Positions 51,343 to 60,353 of a stretch of DNA of 64,000 bases are shown here, in pieces (within the stretch, counting starts at the first letter, position 1; the number at the start of each line of letters is the position of its first letter). The translations under genes were made by a program, and so were the position numbers. The stretch is from contig JBGUJZ010000006.1 in NCBI GenBank assembly GCA_045114175.1, positions 62,001-126,000 of the forward strand, read 5' to 3'. The notes beneath the pieces are model-generated. The model was not told where the DNA came from. It did not search any database and was given only the letters and a program-made list of their open reading frames with translations. Source of the DNA: Cacconaster sp045114175 (GTDB lineage: Bacteria > Bacteroidota > Bacteroidia > Bacteroidales > UBA932).

Positions 51343-52632
51343 CTATTTGTACTCCGCAATGCGGGATTCGAACCAGGCCTTGACGTCGGTCCAACGGTAG
51401 TAGGGTCCGGTGACGGGCCGGAGGGCTGGGATGCGGACCTCCTGCTCATTATAGAGGAACTTCACGAGCACGGGCTTGCCCTCTGCGCGGTAGAAAATCA
51501 GCTGCAGGTTTGAGCCCATCGGGATGCGCTCAAAGGCCTGCCAGCGCGGGTTGGCGGCGACTGCCGGCATGCAGTCGCCCGGCCCTTCGAGGCCCATCAG
51601 GCCGGCCAACGGAAGAATACCGGTATCGTGGCCGAAACGCAGGTCGGCAGCGCGGTTGCTCTCCGGCTTCATGGCAGTTTCCGCACGATCAATGTAGTCC
51701 TGCAGCAGCCCCTGTGCCGGCCCCCAGAGCACATTGCGGCCGAACTCCTGAGAATTGGCCATGGATGCGTAGCAGTGCACGTTGTAGCTCTCATATTGGG
51801 CCAGCAACTCTTCCGGCGTGAAATACTTGGTCAGGATCTGCGTACCAGTCTCCACGCACTGGTCGATTCCGCCTGCGTGGTAGAGCTTTTCAGCAAAACG
51901 ATACGGCTTGTCAATCACAGCGGCAATCGCCTTCTTGGAGCCGCGGAACAGGCTGTTCATCAGGCGCTCCGGGTTGAAAGTCGCCTGTAGCAGCGAATCG
52001 TGCAGCTGGCGGCTTCCGCGCGAAACCAGCTTGCCGTCCTTGTAATCGTGGGCCAGCAGCTCGATATACTTTTTGCCCGTGATGAAGTGGTATTTCACCT
52101 GCGGGGCAAGGTTGTCCAGTTCGTCGGTAAAGTTGGCCATGCTGATCAGGCAGCGCGGGATGTTGCTCGACTGCACATCCACCTCCGTGCGCTGTGCGAA
52201 AACCTCCGGCACGCGGTTGTACAGCCGGTTCGCGATGGCGCGATGCTCGCGGCCGCCGCGCTCCGTCAGATCGCCCACCATCCCCTCGTGTTCGGCCGTA
52301 ACCTTCTCTACGTCAGCCAGACACTGTTCGCCCAGCGGAGTGAGGATGCCCGCCTCTTTGGCCTTGATCAGATATTCACAGGCCGCGGTGGCGTTGGATC
52401 CGATGCTCCGGCGGCTGCCGTGCCGACCGTAATGGCTCACATAGAACGGCGCATATCCTGCCGGGGCCGGGGTGTCGGGCGTTGCCACATATTCATAGCT
52501 GTGGTGCACCGCCGCGGCGCGGTCCGGGTTCTCGCGAAGCAGTTCCGCAGTGGATTTCTGCGGCTGGGCCAAAAGGAGCGCCGGCGTGAAAACCATCGCC
52601 GCCAGCACAAAAGAACGGAAAAGGTGTTTCAT
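51343..52632 (-). CDS. Secreted histidine acid phosphatase (MINPP/phytase-like)
   Basis: A protein of 429 residues with a signal peptide (ending LLLAQ). The histidine phosphatase branch 2 motif is VSHYGRHGSR (Arg70-His71-Gly-Ser-Arg74), and the proton-donor motif His-Asp is in LRFGHDTGILPLAGLMG. Relatives in Bacteroides are multiple inositol-polyphosphate phosphatases that degrade phytate. The phosphate source here is inferred, not proven. ATG 52632 opens the signal peptide and follows the promoter box at 52648-52655. The next gene (membrane protein) overlaps transcriptionally, with a 3-nt gap. Confidence 0.87.
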   Translation of the reverse strand: MKHLFRSFVLAAMVFTPALLLAQPQKSTAELLRENPDRAAAVHHSYEYVATPDTPAPAGYAPFYVSHYGRHGSRRSIGSNATAACEYLIKAKEAGILTPLGEQCLADVEKVTAEHEGMVGDLTERGGREHRAIANRLYNRVPEVFAQRTEVDVQSSNIPRCLISMANFTDELDNLAPQVKYHFITGKKYIELLAHDYKDGKLVSRGSRQLHDSLLQATFNPERLMNSLFRGSKKAIAAVIDKPYRFAEKLYHAGGIDQCVETGTQILTKYFTPEELLAQYESYNVHCYASMANSQEFGRNVLWGPAQGLLQDYIDRAETAMKPESNRAADLRFGHDTGILPLAGLMGLEGPGDCMPAVAANPRWQAFERIPMGSNLQLIFYRAEGKPVLVKFLYNEQEVRIPALRPVTGPYYRWTDVKAWFESRIAEYK

Positions 52633-52647
52633 AATCTGGTCTTTTCG

Positions 52648-52655
52648 CAAAGATA
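52648..52655 (-). promoter_or_regulatory. -7 promoter box (TATCTTTG) for the histidine phosphatase
   Basis: Exact TAnnTTTG match, 15 nt before the ATG, located in the 30-nt gap behind the barrel-receptor gene. Confidence 0.6.
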
Positions 52656-52662
52656 ACAAAAC

Positions 52663-55560
52663 TTATTTTTTGCCCGCTTTGCCCGTCTGGCCGAGGCGGA
52701 AGATGGCGCGGAGCATCACATAGCTGTTGATGCCGTTGTAGAGGCTGACGGCGCGGGATTGGGAACCGAAGGTGCGGGTCATGCTGGAGAGTTGGCCGAG
52801 CATATCGAAAGCCTCGAGTCGCAGGGTCATCTTTTTCTTGAGCATCGGCTGGGCCAGCGATGCGTTCCAGATGTAGTACTGGCGGTTCAGTTCATCGTAA
52901 TAGTATCCCCGCTGATCCATCACCGCGAAGTCGGTGCTCAGCCGCATGCCCCACGGGAAGGTAACAATAGTGGAAGCGCCCACCGCCACATTGAGCACAT
53001 CGCCGTTTATCTCGGGCCGCAGGTTGCTGCGCTCCATGGTGTACTCGGCGCGGGCGTTGAGGCCGCTCTCCAGCCAGTCGCCGCGGTAGTTGAGGTCGAA
53101 CTGCTCTTTGACCATCAGGCGAGGCGCCACGTTGATCTCGTCGACCTTCTTTTTGGTGTCATAGAGATACGACACATTGTTCTGATACTCACCGCCCGTA
53201 TGGTTGCTTACGGACCATCCGCTCTTCCCGAAGGTCTTGTTGAAGACGGCCGATCCCGTGGCGCGCCAGTTGCCGCCGATGTTGCCCTGCTGGGTGGTGC
53301 GGATACCGGTTTCGTGGTCATAGGAGGTGACTGTGGTGATCTGGTCTTCCGTCAGGCGGAAGGTTCCGTTGAGCACGAGGCTCTGCTGCCGCTTGATGTT
53401 GGAAATGTTATACGAGAGCGACATGTTGTGAACCTGCCCGGGCTTCAGGTCGGGATTACCGGTGTGGATATAGAGCGGGTTGGTGCCGGAATTAACCGGA
53501 ATCAGCTGATACATAGAGGGTAATGAAGCCCAGTTGCTATAGGAGAAGGAGCATTGCTCGGTCTTGCGCGGATTGTAGCGGATGGTGATGTTCGGCGCTA
53601 TCTGGAAATATCTGTTCTCCAGCTGTTTATGTTTGCCCTCTTCAAACCAGGTGAGTTCGGTGCGCTGCGGCCGGAACGTGCCGCCCACCGTCATGTTGAA
53701 CTTCTTGCGGACATAACGCAGGCTGATGACGGCCGCCTGGGCGTAGTAGTCGTAGCGGGCGAGCGCGCTGAGATTATCCACATAGCCCATCTCGTAATTC
53801 GCAGGCAGCGAGGCGATGGCATCCCTGCGCGATCCAAGCGGAACCGGCCGCCAGTCGGGGTCGATTTGCGCAAGGTTATAGTAGGCTTTGTCGTTCTTGC
53901 GGATCTCACGCTGCGCGCGGAGGGTGGCCTGCAGATGGAACCCGTGACCCAGCGGTTCGTTCCACGCCACTTGGGCCATCAGTGCGGTGCTGGAATTACC
54001 TGTGCACGAGCGCAATGCGCGAATCTGCAAGGAATCCGGATTCTTGGCGATGCGGTAATAGCGCGTGCGGTAGCTGTTGAAGAGATCCTCCAGGGAGTTG
54101 GTCCAGGTGTCTTTGGTTCGCACGGAAATGGTGCGTCCCTTCTTGGCAAAACGGTAGGTCCAGCTGGCCGTGACGGTGGTGGAGGTGCGGTGGTTGTAGT
54201 TGCTGGTGATGTTGTCACCCGTGTTGCTGCGCGCCCCCTTGAGCGGATCGGTGGCGTACTCCTGCTCGAGCCAGTCGTTCGGATCCGTCACATATTCATA
54301 AGGATTCTTGACGAAGTAGGCGCTGTGGTAGTTCGACACATTGCCGTTCTGGACATACTGGAACTCCGGCTTGATGTAGATCGTGTGGTTTTTCTGGGGC
54401 TTCCACTCCATCACCATGTCCGATTTCACGGTATGGTTCAGCGAATTCGTGAGGTAATTGGTGTTGTTCCAGGAGAGGCTGGACGACGAGAGATATTCGT
54501 TCTTGTTACGACTGATGGCTTCGCGCACATTGCCGTCGTAATGCACGTTGCCGTTGAGGTTCAGCACTTTATTCTTGCGCGAGAAGGTAACACCCGCCTC
54601 GCGGCTCATCCGGTTGCCGGCCGACCCGGTTCCGAGTTGGTTGCGGCCCGTGGTGCCGATGCCCGCCTGTCCGCTGGTGTTGCGCTGGCCCGCTACCACC
54701 GTGATCTGGCGGTTTTTGCCGATGTTGTTGGCATTGATGCGGCCGCTATAGCGGTCCGATGTGCCGCCACCCAGGTTGGTCTGGGTTTTCCAGACATCCA
54801 GGAAGCCCTTCTTGATCTTGAAATCGAGCACCGGTTCGCGCTCGCCGTCGTCCACCCCGGTGATGCGGGTGAAGTCCGATTCGCGCTCATAGGCATTGAT
54901 TTTCTCCACCATATCGGCCGTGAGGCTCTTGAGGCCCGCCTTCACGTTGCCGCTGAAGAAGCGTTCGCCGTTGATATAGAGCTGACTGATGGGCTTTCCG
55001 TGGAGCGTCACCTCGCCGCCGTCAATTGTAAGGCCGGGAATCTTGCGGAGCAGGTCCTCGAGCATGGCATCTTCCGGCAGGTGGAAGGCGGCCGGGTTAT
55101 AGACCAGCGTATCTTCCGCCACCGTCACGATCGTGGCCTGCGCCGTTACGACCGCACTGGCCAGATAGGAGGCTTCCGTCTGCAAAATGATGGTACCCAG
55201 GTCCATACCGCCCTGTGCGGGGGTGCATTGGATATCAAAGAAGCGGTCCGCGTAACCCAGCAGGGAGATTTTGAGGATATAGCTGCCCGGTTGGGCGCGG
55301 AGCGAGAAGCGCCCCTGGCCATCGGTCATCACCCCGTTGATAAGCGCACTGTCACCTGGCGCAAGCAGCATGGCCGCAGCCTGGATGACGGGTTGCATTG
55401 CGGTGTTGGTATTCTCTTCGGTGGCTACCTGCGGCCCGGATTCCTCCACCACCAAACCCGTGATGCGCGTGCCTCCACCCTGTGCCGCAACCCGTCCGGC
55501 CGTGCCCAGCAGGGCGACCAGACAGAGCATCAGCGTCAAATACAGGTTGCGGAGGCGCAT
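52663..55560 (-). CDS. Outer-membrane beta-barrel receptor (TonB-dependent-receptor-like, OMP_b-brl type)
   Basis: A protein of 965 residues: signal peptide (ending GRVAAQ), a carboxypeptidase-regulatory-like domain (ITGLVVEES ... INGVMTDGQGRFSLRAQPGSYILKISLLGYADRF), then a plug-like part (AMLEDLLRKIPGLTIDGGEVTLHGKPISQLYINGERFF) and a long barrel with many Tyr/Trp/Arg strands. The plug type AMLEDLLRKIPG is typical of the outer-membrane beta-barrel family often paired with lipoproteins rather than with SusD. An insertion of about 30 residues lies between the first strand and NGVMTDGQG. It follows mrp by 6 nt. Confidence 0.87.
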   Translation of the reverse strand: MRLRNLYLTLMLCLVALLGTAGRVAAQGGGTRITGLVVEESGPQVATEENTNTAMQPVIQAAAMLLAPGDSALINGVMTDGQGRFSLRAQPGSYILKISLLGYADRFFDIQCTPAQGGMDLGTIILQTEASYLASAVVTAQATIVTVAEDTLVYNPAAFHLPEDAMLEDLLRKIPGLTIDGGEVTLHGKPISQLYINGERFFSGNVKAGLKSLTADMVEKINAYERESDFTRITGVDDGEREPVLDFKIKKGFLDVWKTQTNLGGGTSDRYSGRINANNIGKNRQITVVAGQRNTSGQAGIGTTGRNQLGTGSAGNRMSREAGVTFSRKNKVLNLNGNVHYDGNVREAISRNKNEYLSSSSLSWNNTNYLTNSLNHTVKSDMVMEWKPQKNHTIYIKPEFQYVQNGNVSNYHSAYFVKNPYEYVTDPNDWLEQEYATDPLKGARSNTGDNITSNYNHRTSTTVTASWTYRFAKKGRTISVRTKDTWTNSLEDLFNSYRTRYYRIAKNPDSLQIRALRSCTGNSSTALMAQVAWNEPLGHGFHLQATLRAQREIRKNDKAYYNLAQIDPDWRPVPLGSRRDAIASLPANYEMGYVDNLSALARYDYYAQAAVISLRYVRKKFNMTVGGTFRPQRTELTWFEEGKHKQLENRYFQIAPNITIRYNPRKTEQCSFSYSNWASLPSMYQLIPVNSGTNPLYIHTGNPDLKPGQVHNMSLSYNISNIKRQQSLVLNGTFRLTEDQITTVTSYDHETGIRTTQQGNIGGNWRATGSAVFNKTFGKSGWSVSNHTGGEYQNNVSYLYDTKKKVDEINVAPRLMVKEQFDLNYRGDWLESGLNARAEYTMERSNLRPEINGDVLNVAVGASTIVTFPWGMRLSTDFAVMDQRGYYYDELNRQYYIWNASLAQPMLKKKMTLRLEAFDMLGQLSSMTRTFGSQSRAVSLYNGINSYVMLRAIFRLGQTGKAGKK

Positions 55561-55566
55561 ACGGTG

Positions 55567-56457
55567 TTACAGCTTGGCTGCGATGGCGAGCAGGGCGTTG
55601 TAAACGGGGCCGTCTTCGGTAGCGGCGGGCTTGCCGGCGTCACCGCCTTCGCGGATGCCCTGAACCAGCGGAATTTGGCCGAGCAGTTCCAAGCCGTACT
55701 TGTCGCACAGCGGTTTACAGCCGTCCTTGCCAAAGATGTAGTACTTGTTCTGCGGCAGTTCGGCAGGAGTGAACCATGCCATATTCTCCACGACGCCTAG
55801 GATCTTCTTGTTGATCTGCGGATTGCGGAACATGTTGACCCCTTTTTCCACGTCGGCCAGTGCTACCGCCTGCGGGGTGCTGACGATGATGGCACCCGTA
55901 AGCGGAATGTCGTTGACCAGCGAAATGTGGATGTCGCCGGTTCCCGGAGGCATGTCAATCAGCAGGTAGTCCAGCTCACCCCAGCGCACCTGCAAGATCA
56001 TCTGTTTCAGGGCAGTGCAGGCCAGCGGGCCGCGCCAGATGAGTGCCTGTTCGGGCTTGGCGAAGTAGCCGATAGACATCCACTTCACGCCGTATTTGCA
56101 AACGGGGACAAAGACCTCCTTGCAATCCGGAGTGAACTCTTCGCCCTCGGGAAGCGGAGAGCCGTCCGGACGGAAGAGTTCGATTTCGGGCATCACCCCT
56201 TCGGTGCCGGTCATCTTGGGGACGGAGGGACCATAGACGTCGGCGTCTGCCAGACCCACGCGCCAACCCTGACGGGCCAGAGTGATGGCCAGGTTCACCG
56301 CTACGGTGGATTTACCTACGCCACCCTTACCGGAAGCTACGCAAATGATATTTTTGACATCCTTGAGCAGGTCGTTGTTGAGGTCCAGGACCGGGGCCTG
56401 CTTTTTGGGTTTCGGACCCTCGGGATTGTAGGGGCCCTTGATTTGGAAGTCGTTCAT
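55567..56457 (-). CDS. mrp: Iron-sulfur cluster carrier Mrp/ApbC (P-loop ATPase), short form
   Basis: A protein of 296 residues. The deviant Walker A VASGKGGVGKSTVAVNLA, DADVYGPSVPKM, YLLIDMPPGTGD and VENMAWFTPAELPQNKYYIFG identify the Mrp/NBP35 family that delivers Fe-S clusters. Two features deserve note: the N-terminal MIP18/DUF59 domain present in many bacterial Mrp proteins (about 360 residues) is missing, and the CxxC motif of E. coli type is not present in the MAWFTPAELP region, as I recall for other Bacteroidales. The start lies directly behind the phased AAACG element. Confidence 0.92.
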   Translation of the reverse strand: MNDFQIKGPYNPEGPKPKKQAPVLDLNNDLLKDVKNIICVASGKGGVGKSTVAVNLAITLARQGWRVGLADADVYGPSVPKMTGTEGVMPEIELFRPDGSPLPEGEEFTPDCKEVFVPVCKYGVKWMSIGYFAKPEQALIWRGPLACTALKQMILQVRWGELDYLLIDMPPGTGDIHISLVNDIPLTGAIIVSTPQAVALADVEKGVNMFRNPQINKKILGVVENMAWFTPAELPQNKYYIFGKDGCKPLCDKYGLELLGQIPLVQGIREGGDAGKPAATEDGPVYNALLAIAAKL

Positions 56458-56460
56458 GAT

Positions 56461-56499
56461 TATCCGTTTACTTTCGTTTAGTTACGTTTAATTTCGTGT
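56461..56499 (-). repeat. Helically phased AAACG element upstream of mrp
   Basis: Read on the minus strand: ACACG, AAACG, AAACG, AAACG with starts exactly 10 bp apart (CGTTT at 56485, 56475 and 56465 on the plus strand, CGTGT at 56495), the last followed by GATAA. It ends 3 nt before the mrp ATG, so it would be in the 5' part of the mRNA or the intercistronic region after the glycerate kinase-RNase HII gene. Confidence 0.6.
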
Positions 56500-56500
56500 A

Positions 56501-58129
56501 TCAGTCTAGTTTATAACTTCTTCTGTGATACGGAGTTATGCCGTAGTGACGAATCGCTTCGCGGTGTTCGGCCGTTGGGTAAGCCATATTGCGGTCCCAT
56601 CCGTACTGCGGATATTCCACCGCAAGTTTACGCATATATTCGTCACGATGGGTCTTGGCCAGCACGGAAGCAGCGGCAATGGCCGCAGACGAGGCGTCGC
56701 CGTGAATCACGCAGTGCGCCGGAATCCGCACACCGTCGGGGCCGGTGTAGGGTCGGAACCGGTTGCCGTCCACCAAGACCAGGTTCGGCCGCACGGAGAG
56801 CCCGTCCAGCGCCCGCTGCATACCGGTGATGGAGGCGTTGAGGATATTGATACGGTCAATCTCCGCCGCATCCACCGCCACCACGCTCCAGGCCACCGCT
56901 TCGTGCTCAATCACCGCGCGCAGTTCGTCCCGGTCGCGTTCGCTCATCTGCTTACTGTCGTTCAGCAGCGGATGGTAGAACCCTTCGGGCAGAATGACCG
57001 CCGCCGCAAAGACCGGACCGGCCAGACAGCCGCGCCCCGCCTCGTCGCACCCGGCAACCTGCACCCCTTCGCCCGCGAGCAGCGTCCGGGTGCCGAAGTA
57101 GCATTTGCTGGGGTTGGGTTCTATTTCCTGTAGGGGATAAATATCTGATATTCCGGATTTTCGCCAGACTTTCCAGGGTACGGTGCAGCGTCCGCAGACC
57201 ACGAACAGAGGCTTGTGGTGCTGCTGGCAGAGCCGCGCGATGCCGTCGATCAGTTTGCCGCTGAGGCTCTGCGCGTCGAACCGCCCTTCGCCCGTGACAA
57301 CCGCATCGGCCGCAGCGATTTGCGCCTCCAGGTCCACCCATTCTCCGAAGAGTTTCCAGCCGGGGATCAGCTGGGCTCCGTAGCGCGCATGCAGGGTGGC
57401 TCCCACGCCGCCGGCCGCTCCGCCGCCCGGAAGCAGCGGATCCAGTCCGATTCGCGAAGCCAACGCTTCCATCCGGCGCTCCAGCCGCTCCAACATAGCC
57501 GCATCGGCCCCCTTCTGCGGGCCAAACACCATGGTGGCGCCATCGATTCCCAGTAGCGGGTTCCGTACATCGCAAGCCACCTGAATTTCAACATGTCCGC
57601 GGATATGCTCCTCCACCCAGGCCAGATCTTCGTCAGTTACCTCGCGGCCCGGTTCGCGGCACAGCATGCCGGCACCGCCATCGTTGGTGGCGCTGCCGCC
57701 GATTCCCATCACGATGCGCCGCACGCCCAGTTCCACCGCTTTGCGCAGCAGTACGCCCAGCCCGAAGGTGGTGGTTTTCTCGGGGTTGCGGAGCTCCGGC
57801 TCAATCTGGGCCAGCCCGCAGACCTGCGCCATCTCAATGAAGGCCGTATCGTCGCACAGTAGCAGGGGTGCACGCAAGGGCCGCATCAGCGCATCAAAGG
57901 TTTCAACCTCAATCCGTTCCGGATTTGCTCCGCGCTGCGAGAGAGCCCGTTCCAGAATGGCGAGCGACCCGTCTCCGCCATCGGCCAAAGGCAGTTTGAC
58001 AATCTCCAGATGCTCCTTTTCACGCTGCACGCAGTGGCGCAGAATGGCCGTTTCCAGGGCATCGGCTACCTGCACGGCAGTTGCCGTCCCTTTGAATTTA
58101 TCGGGGGCTATGAGAATGCGCCTTTTCAC
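56501..58129 (-). CDS. Glycerate kinase-ribonuclease HII fusion protein
   Basis: One uninterrupted frame of 542 residues from GTG 58129 (VKRRILIAPDKFKGT). Residues 1 to about 340 are a type I glycerate kinase: APDKFKGT, PLADGGDGSL, GIGGSATNDGGAGM, ACDVRNPLLG, FGPQKGAD, VVTGEGRFDAQSLSGK. It is about 30 residues short of usual, partly after GGAGM and at the C-terminus. From about 341 to 542 follows a complete RNase HII: GCDEAGRGCLAGPV (about 360), LLNDSKQMSERDRDELR, ILNASITGMQRAL, LVDGN, SSAAIAAASVLAKTHRDEYM, YGWDRNMAYPTAEH. The kinase phosphorylates glycerate; RNase HII cuts RNA in RNA-DNA hybrids. An internal GTG near 57060 could give RNase HII alone. The TAACTTTG box at 58135 implies an almost leaderless GTG start. 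Confidence 0.9.
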   Translation of the reverse strand: MKRRILIAPDKFKGTATAVQVADALETAILRHCVQREKEHLEIVKLPLADGGDGSLAILERALSQRGANPERIEVETFDALMRPLRAPLLLCDDTAFIEMAQVCGLAQIEPELRNPEKTTTFGLGVLLRKAVELGVRRIVMGIGGSATNDGGAGMLCREPGREVTDEDLAWVEEHIRGHVEIQVACDVRNPLLGIDGATMVFGPQKGADAAMLERLERRMEALASRIGLDPLLPGGGAAGGVGATLHARYGAQLIPGWKLFGEWVDLEAQIAAADAVVTGEGRFDAQSLSGKLIDGIARLCQQHHKPLFVVCGRCTVPWKVWRKSGISDIYPLQEIEPNPSKCYFGTRTLLAGEGVQVAGCDEAGRGCLAGPVFAAAVILPEGFYHPLLNDSKQMSERDRDELRAVIEHEAVAWSVVAVDAAEIDRINILNASITGMQRALDGLSVRPNLVLVDGNRFRPYTGPDGVRIPAHCVIHGDASSAAIAAASVLAKTHRDEYMRKLAVEYPQYGWDRNMAYPTAEHREAIRHYGITPYHRRSYKLD

Positions 58130-58134
58130 AAGCA

Positions 58135-58142
58135 CAAAGTTA
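58135..58142 (-). promoter_or_regulatory. -7 promoter box (TAACTTTG) for the glycerate kinase-RNase HII gene
   Basis: Exact TAnnTTTG match on the minus strand, 5 nt before the chosen GTG. It excludes the earlier ATG codons of the frame unless transcription starts further upstream. Confidence 0.5.
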
Positions 58143-58155
58143 CCAAGAAATCCCG

Positions 58156-58187
58156 TTTGCGAAAAACAATTAAAAAGCATAATTTTG
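58156..58187 (+). promoter_or_regulatory. Promoter for the EF-G2-like gene (TTTG-N20-TAATTTTG)
   Basis: TTTG at 58156-58159 and TAATTTTG at 58180-58187 with spacer 20 give the best full promoter match in the window, with a leader of about 45 nt before the ATG. The strength suits a highly expressed gene. Confidence 0.8.
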
Positions 58188-58238
58188 CAGACTCTATAAA
58201 GAGCGAACAGAAAGTAAAATAACAATAGCATAAACAAC

Positions 58239-60353
58239 ATGAAGAACTACACAACTGACAAAATTCGCAACGTCGTTCTGCTTGGCGGCACACGTTCCGG
58301 CAAGACCACCCTTGCCGAGACCATCCTGTTTGAGGGTAAAGTGATTGACCGTCGCGGTACGATCGAGGCGAAGACCACCGTCTCCGACAATACCGAAGTC
58401 GAGCAGATTTACCAGCGTTCCATCTATGCAACCCCGTTCTATGCGGAGTTCCTGGATCACAAGTTCAACTTTATCGACGCTCCGGGTGCTGATGATTACA
58501 TCGGCGGCGTCATCTCGGCCTTCAAGGTCTGCGATGCCGGCGTGATGCTCGTCAACGCACAGCAGGGTGTTGAGGTTGGTACCGAAATCCACGGCCGCTA
58601 TGCTGAGCAGTACAAGATGCCGCTCGCAATCGCCGTCAACCAGCTGGATGCTGAAAAAGCTAACTGGGACACCACCATCGATTCGCTGCACCAGGCATTC
58701 GGCAAGAAGCCGGTCGTGCTGCAGTATCCGGTCAACCCGGGTCTCGCATTCGACAGCTTTATCGATGTGACCACCATGAAGATGTACAAGTTCAAAGACG
58801 AGAACGGCACCCGCGAAGAGATGGCTATTCCCGCCGGCGAACAGGCTAAGGCTGAGGAGATGCACGCAGCCCTCGTAGAAATGGCCGCTGAGGCTGACGA
58901 GGAACTGATGGAGAAATTCTTCGATGCAGGCGACCTGACTCCGGAAGAGATGCACAAAGGTCTGAACATCGGTTTCGCATCCGGTGAGATCTATCCGGTC
59001 TTCTGCCTCTCCGCAAAGAAAGACATCGGCGTGAAGCGCCTGATGGAATTCCTGATCGAGGTTGCTCCGGCTCCGAAGGAAGACCCGAAGGGCCCGACCT
59101 CTCTCTTCGTTTACAAGACCGCTGTGGAGCAGCACCTGGGCGACGTTTCTTACTTCAAGATCGTCTCCGGTAAGCTCGTCGAGGGTCAGGATGTCGTCAA
59201 TGTTGACAATGGCTCCAAGGAGCGTATCACCGCCCTCTATGCCGTAGCAGGCAAGAAGAAAGAGAAGGTTACCGAACTCGTGGCCGGCGACATGGGTTGC
59301 ACCGTGAAGCTGAAGGCTGTCAAGTCCGACCAGACCCTCAACCAGCCGGGTTACGACAAGGCTGTCGAGCCAATCGTCTTCCCGCAGGCTAAGTACCGTG
59401 CAGCTGTCAAGGCTGTGGACGAGAAGGACGAGGAGAAACTGGGTGAGGCACTCAACCGTCTCGCTGCAGAAGACCCGACCCTCCGTATCGAGTACTCCAA
59501 AGAGCTCAAGCAGACCATCATCAACTGCCAGGGCGAACAGCACATCAACGTCCTCAAGTGGCGTGTGAACAACGACTACAAGATCGCTATCGAGTTCCTC
59601 GCTCCGAAGATCCCGTATCGCGAGACCATCACCAAGGTGGCTAACTCCACCTACCGTCACAAGAAACAGTCCGGCGGTGCCGGCCAGTTCGGTGAGGTGA
59701 CCATGCTGATCGAACCGATTGTCGAGGGTGTCGAAACCACCGGCAAGTTCAAGATCGACGGCAAGGAGCAGGTGATGAACATCAAATCCAAGGAAGAGTT
59801 CGAACTGCCTTGGGGCGGCAAGTGGGAGTTCTACAACTGCGTCGTCGGTGGTGCTATCGACGCCAGCTTCATGCCGGCCATCAAGAAGGGTATCACCCAG
59901 AAGATGGAAGAGGGTCCTCTGACCGGTTCCTACGCTCGCGACATCCGCGTCTTCGTTTATGACGGTAAGATGCACCCGGTGGACTCCAAGGAAATCGCCT
60001 TCATCATCGCTGGTCGTAACGCCTTCAAGGAGGCCTTCAGACTGGCAGGCCCGAAGATCCTCGAACCGATCTACATGGTCGAGATCATGGTCCCGGGCGA
60101 CTGCATGGGTGATGTGATGAGCGACATTCAGAACCGCCGCGGTCTGATCGAGGGTATGAACTCCGAGAAGGGCTTCCAGATCCTCCGCGCACGCGTTCCG
60201 CTCGCAGAACTCTACCGCTACTCCACGACGCTGAGCTCGCTCACTTCGGGCCGCGCTTCCTTCACGATGGACTTCCTGGAGTACCAGCAGGTTCCTGCTG
60301 ACGTTCAGGACAAGCTCCTCAAGGCTTACGTCGAGGAAGAGAAGGACGAATAG
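58239..60353 (+). CDS. EF-G paralogue (EF-G2 type) with altered GTPase motifs
   Basis: A protein of 704 residues with all five EF-G domains. The G domain is unusual: G1 is GGTRSGKT (16-23), the G3 region reads DAPGADDY instead of DTPGHVDF, so the catalytic His is Ala84, and G4 is NQLD (134-137) instead of NKMD. Domain IV has KKQSGGAGQFGEV, and domain V is MVEIMVPGDCMGDVMSDIQNRRGLIEGM. This matches the second EF-G of Bacteroides, reported to support translocation with little or no GTP hydrolysis and to matter under nutrient limitation in the gut. Codon use is strongly biased, as in highly expressed genes. Confidence 0.88.
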   Translation: MKNYTTDKIRNVVLLGGTRSGKTTLAETILFEGKVIDRRGTIEAKTTVSDNTEVEQIYQRSIYATPFYAEFLDHKFNFIDAPGADDYIGGVISAFKVCDAGVMLVNAQQGVEVGTEIHGRYAEQYKMPLAIAVNQLDAEKANWDTTIDSLHQAFGKKPVVLQYPVNPGLAFDSFIDVTTMKMYKFKDENGTREEMAIPAGEQAKAEEMHAALVEMAAEADEELMEKFFDAGDLTPEEMHKGLNIGFASGEIYPVFCLSAKKDIGVKRLMEFLIEVAPAPKEDPKGPTSLFVYKTAVEQHLGDVSYFKIVSGKLVEGQDVVNVDNGSKERITALYAVAGKKKEKVTELVAGDMGCTVKLKAVKSDQTLNQPGYDKAVEPIVFPQAKYRAAVKAVDEKDEEKLGEALNRLAAEDPTLRIEYSKELKQTIINCQGEQHINVLKWRVNNDYKIAIEFLAPKIPYRETITKVANSTYRHKKQSGGAGQFGEVTMLIEPIVEGVETTGKFKIDGKEQVMNIKSKEEFELPWGGKWEFYNCVVGGAIDASFMPAIKKGITQKMEEGPLTGSYARDIRVFVYDGKMHPVDSKEIAFIIAGRNAFKEAFRLAGPKILEPIYMVEIMVPGDCMGDVMSDIQNRRGLIEGMNSEKGFQILRARVPLAELYRYSTTLSSLTSGRASFTMDFLEYQQVPADVQDKLLKAYVEEEKDE

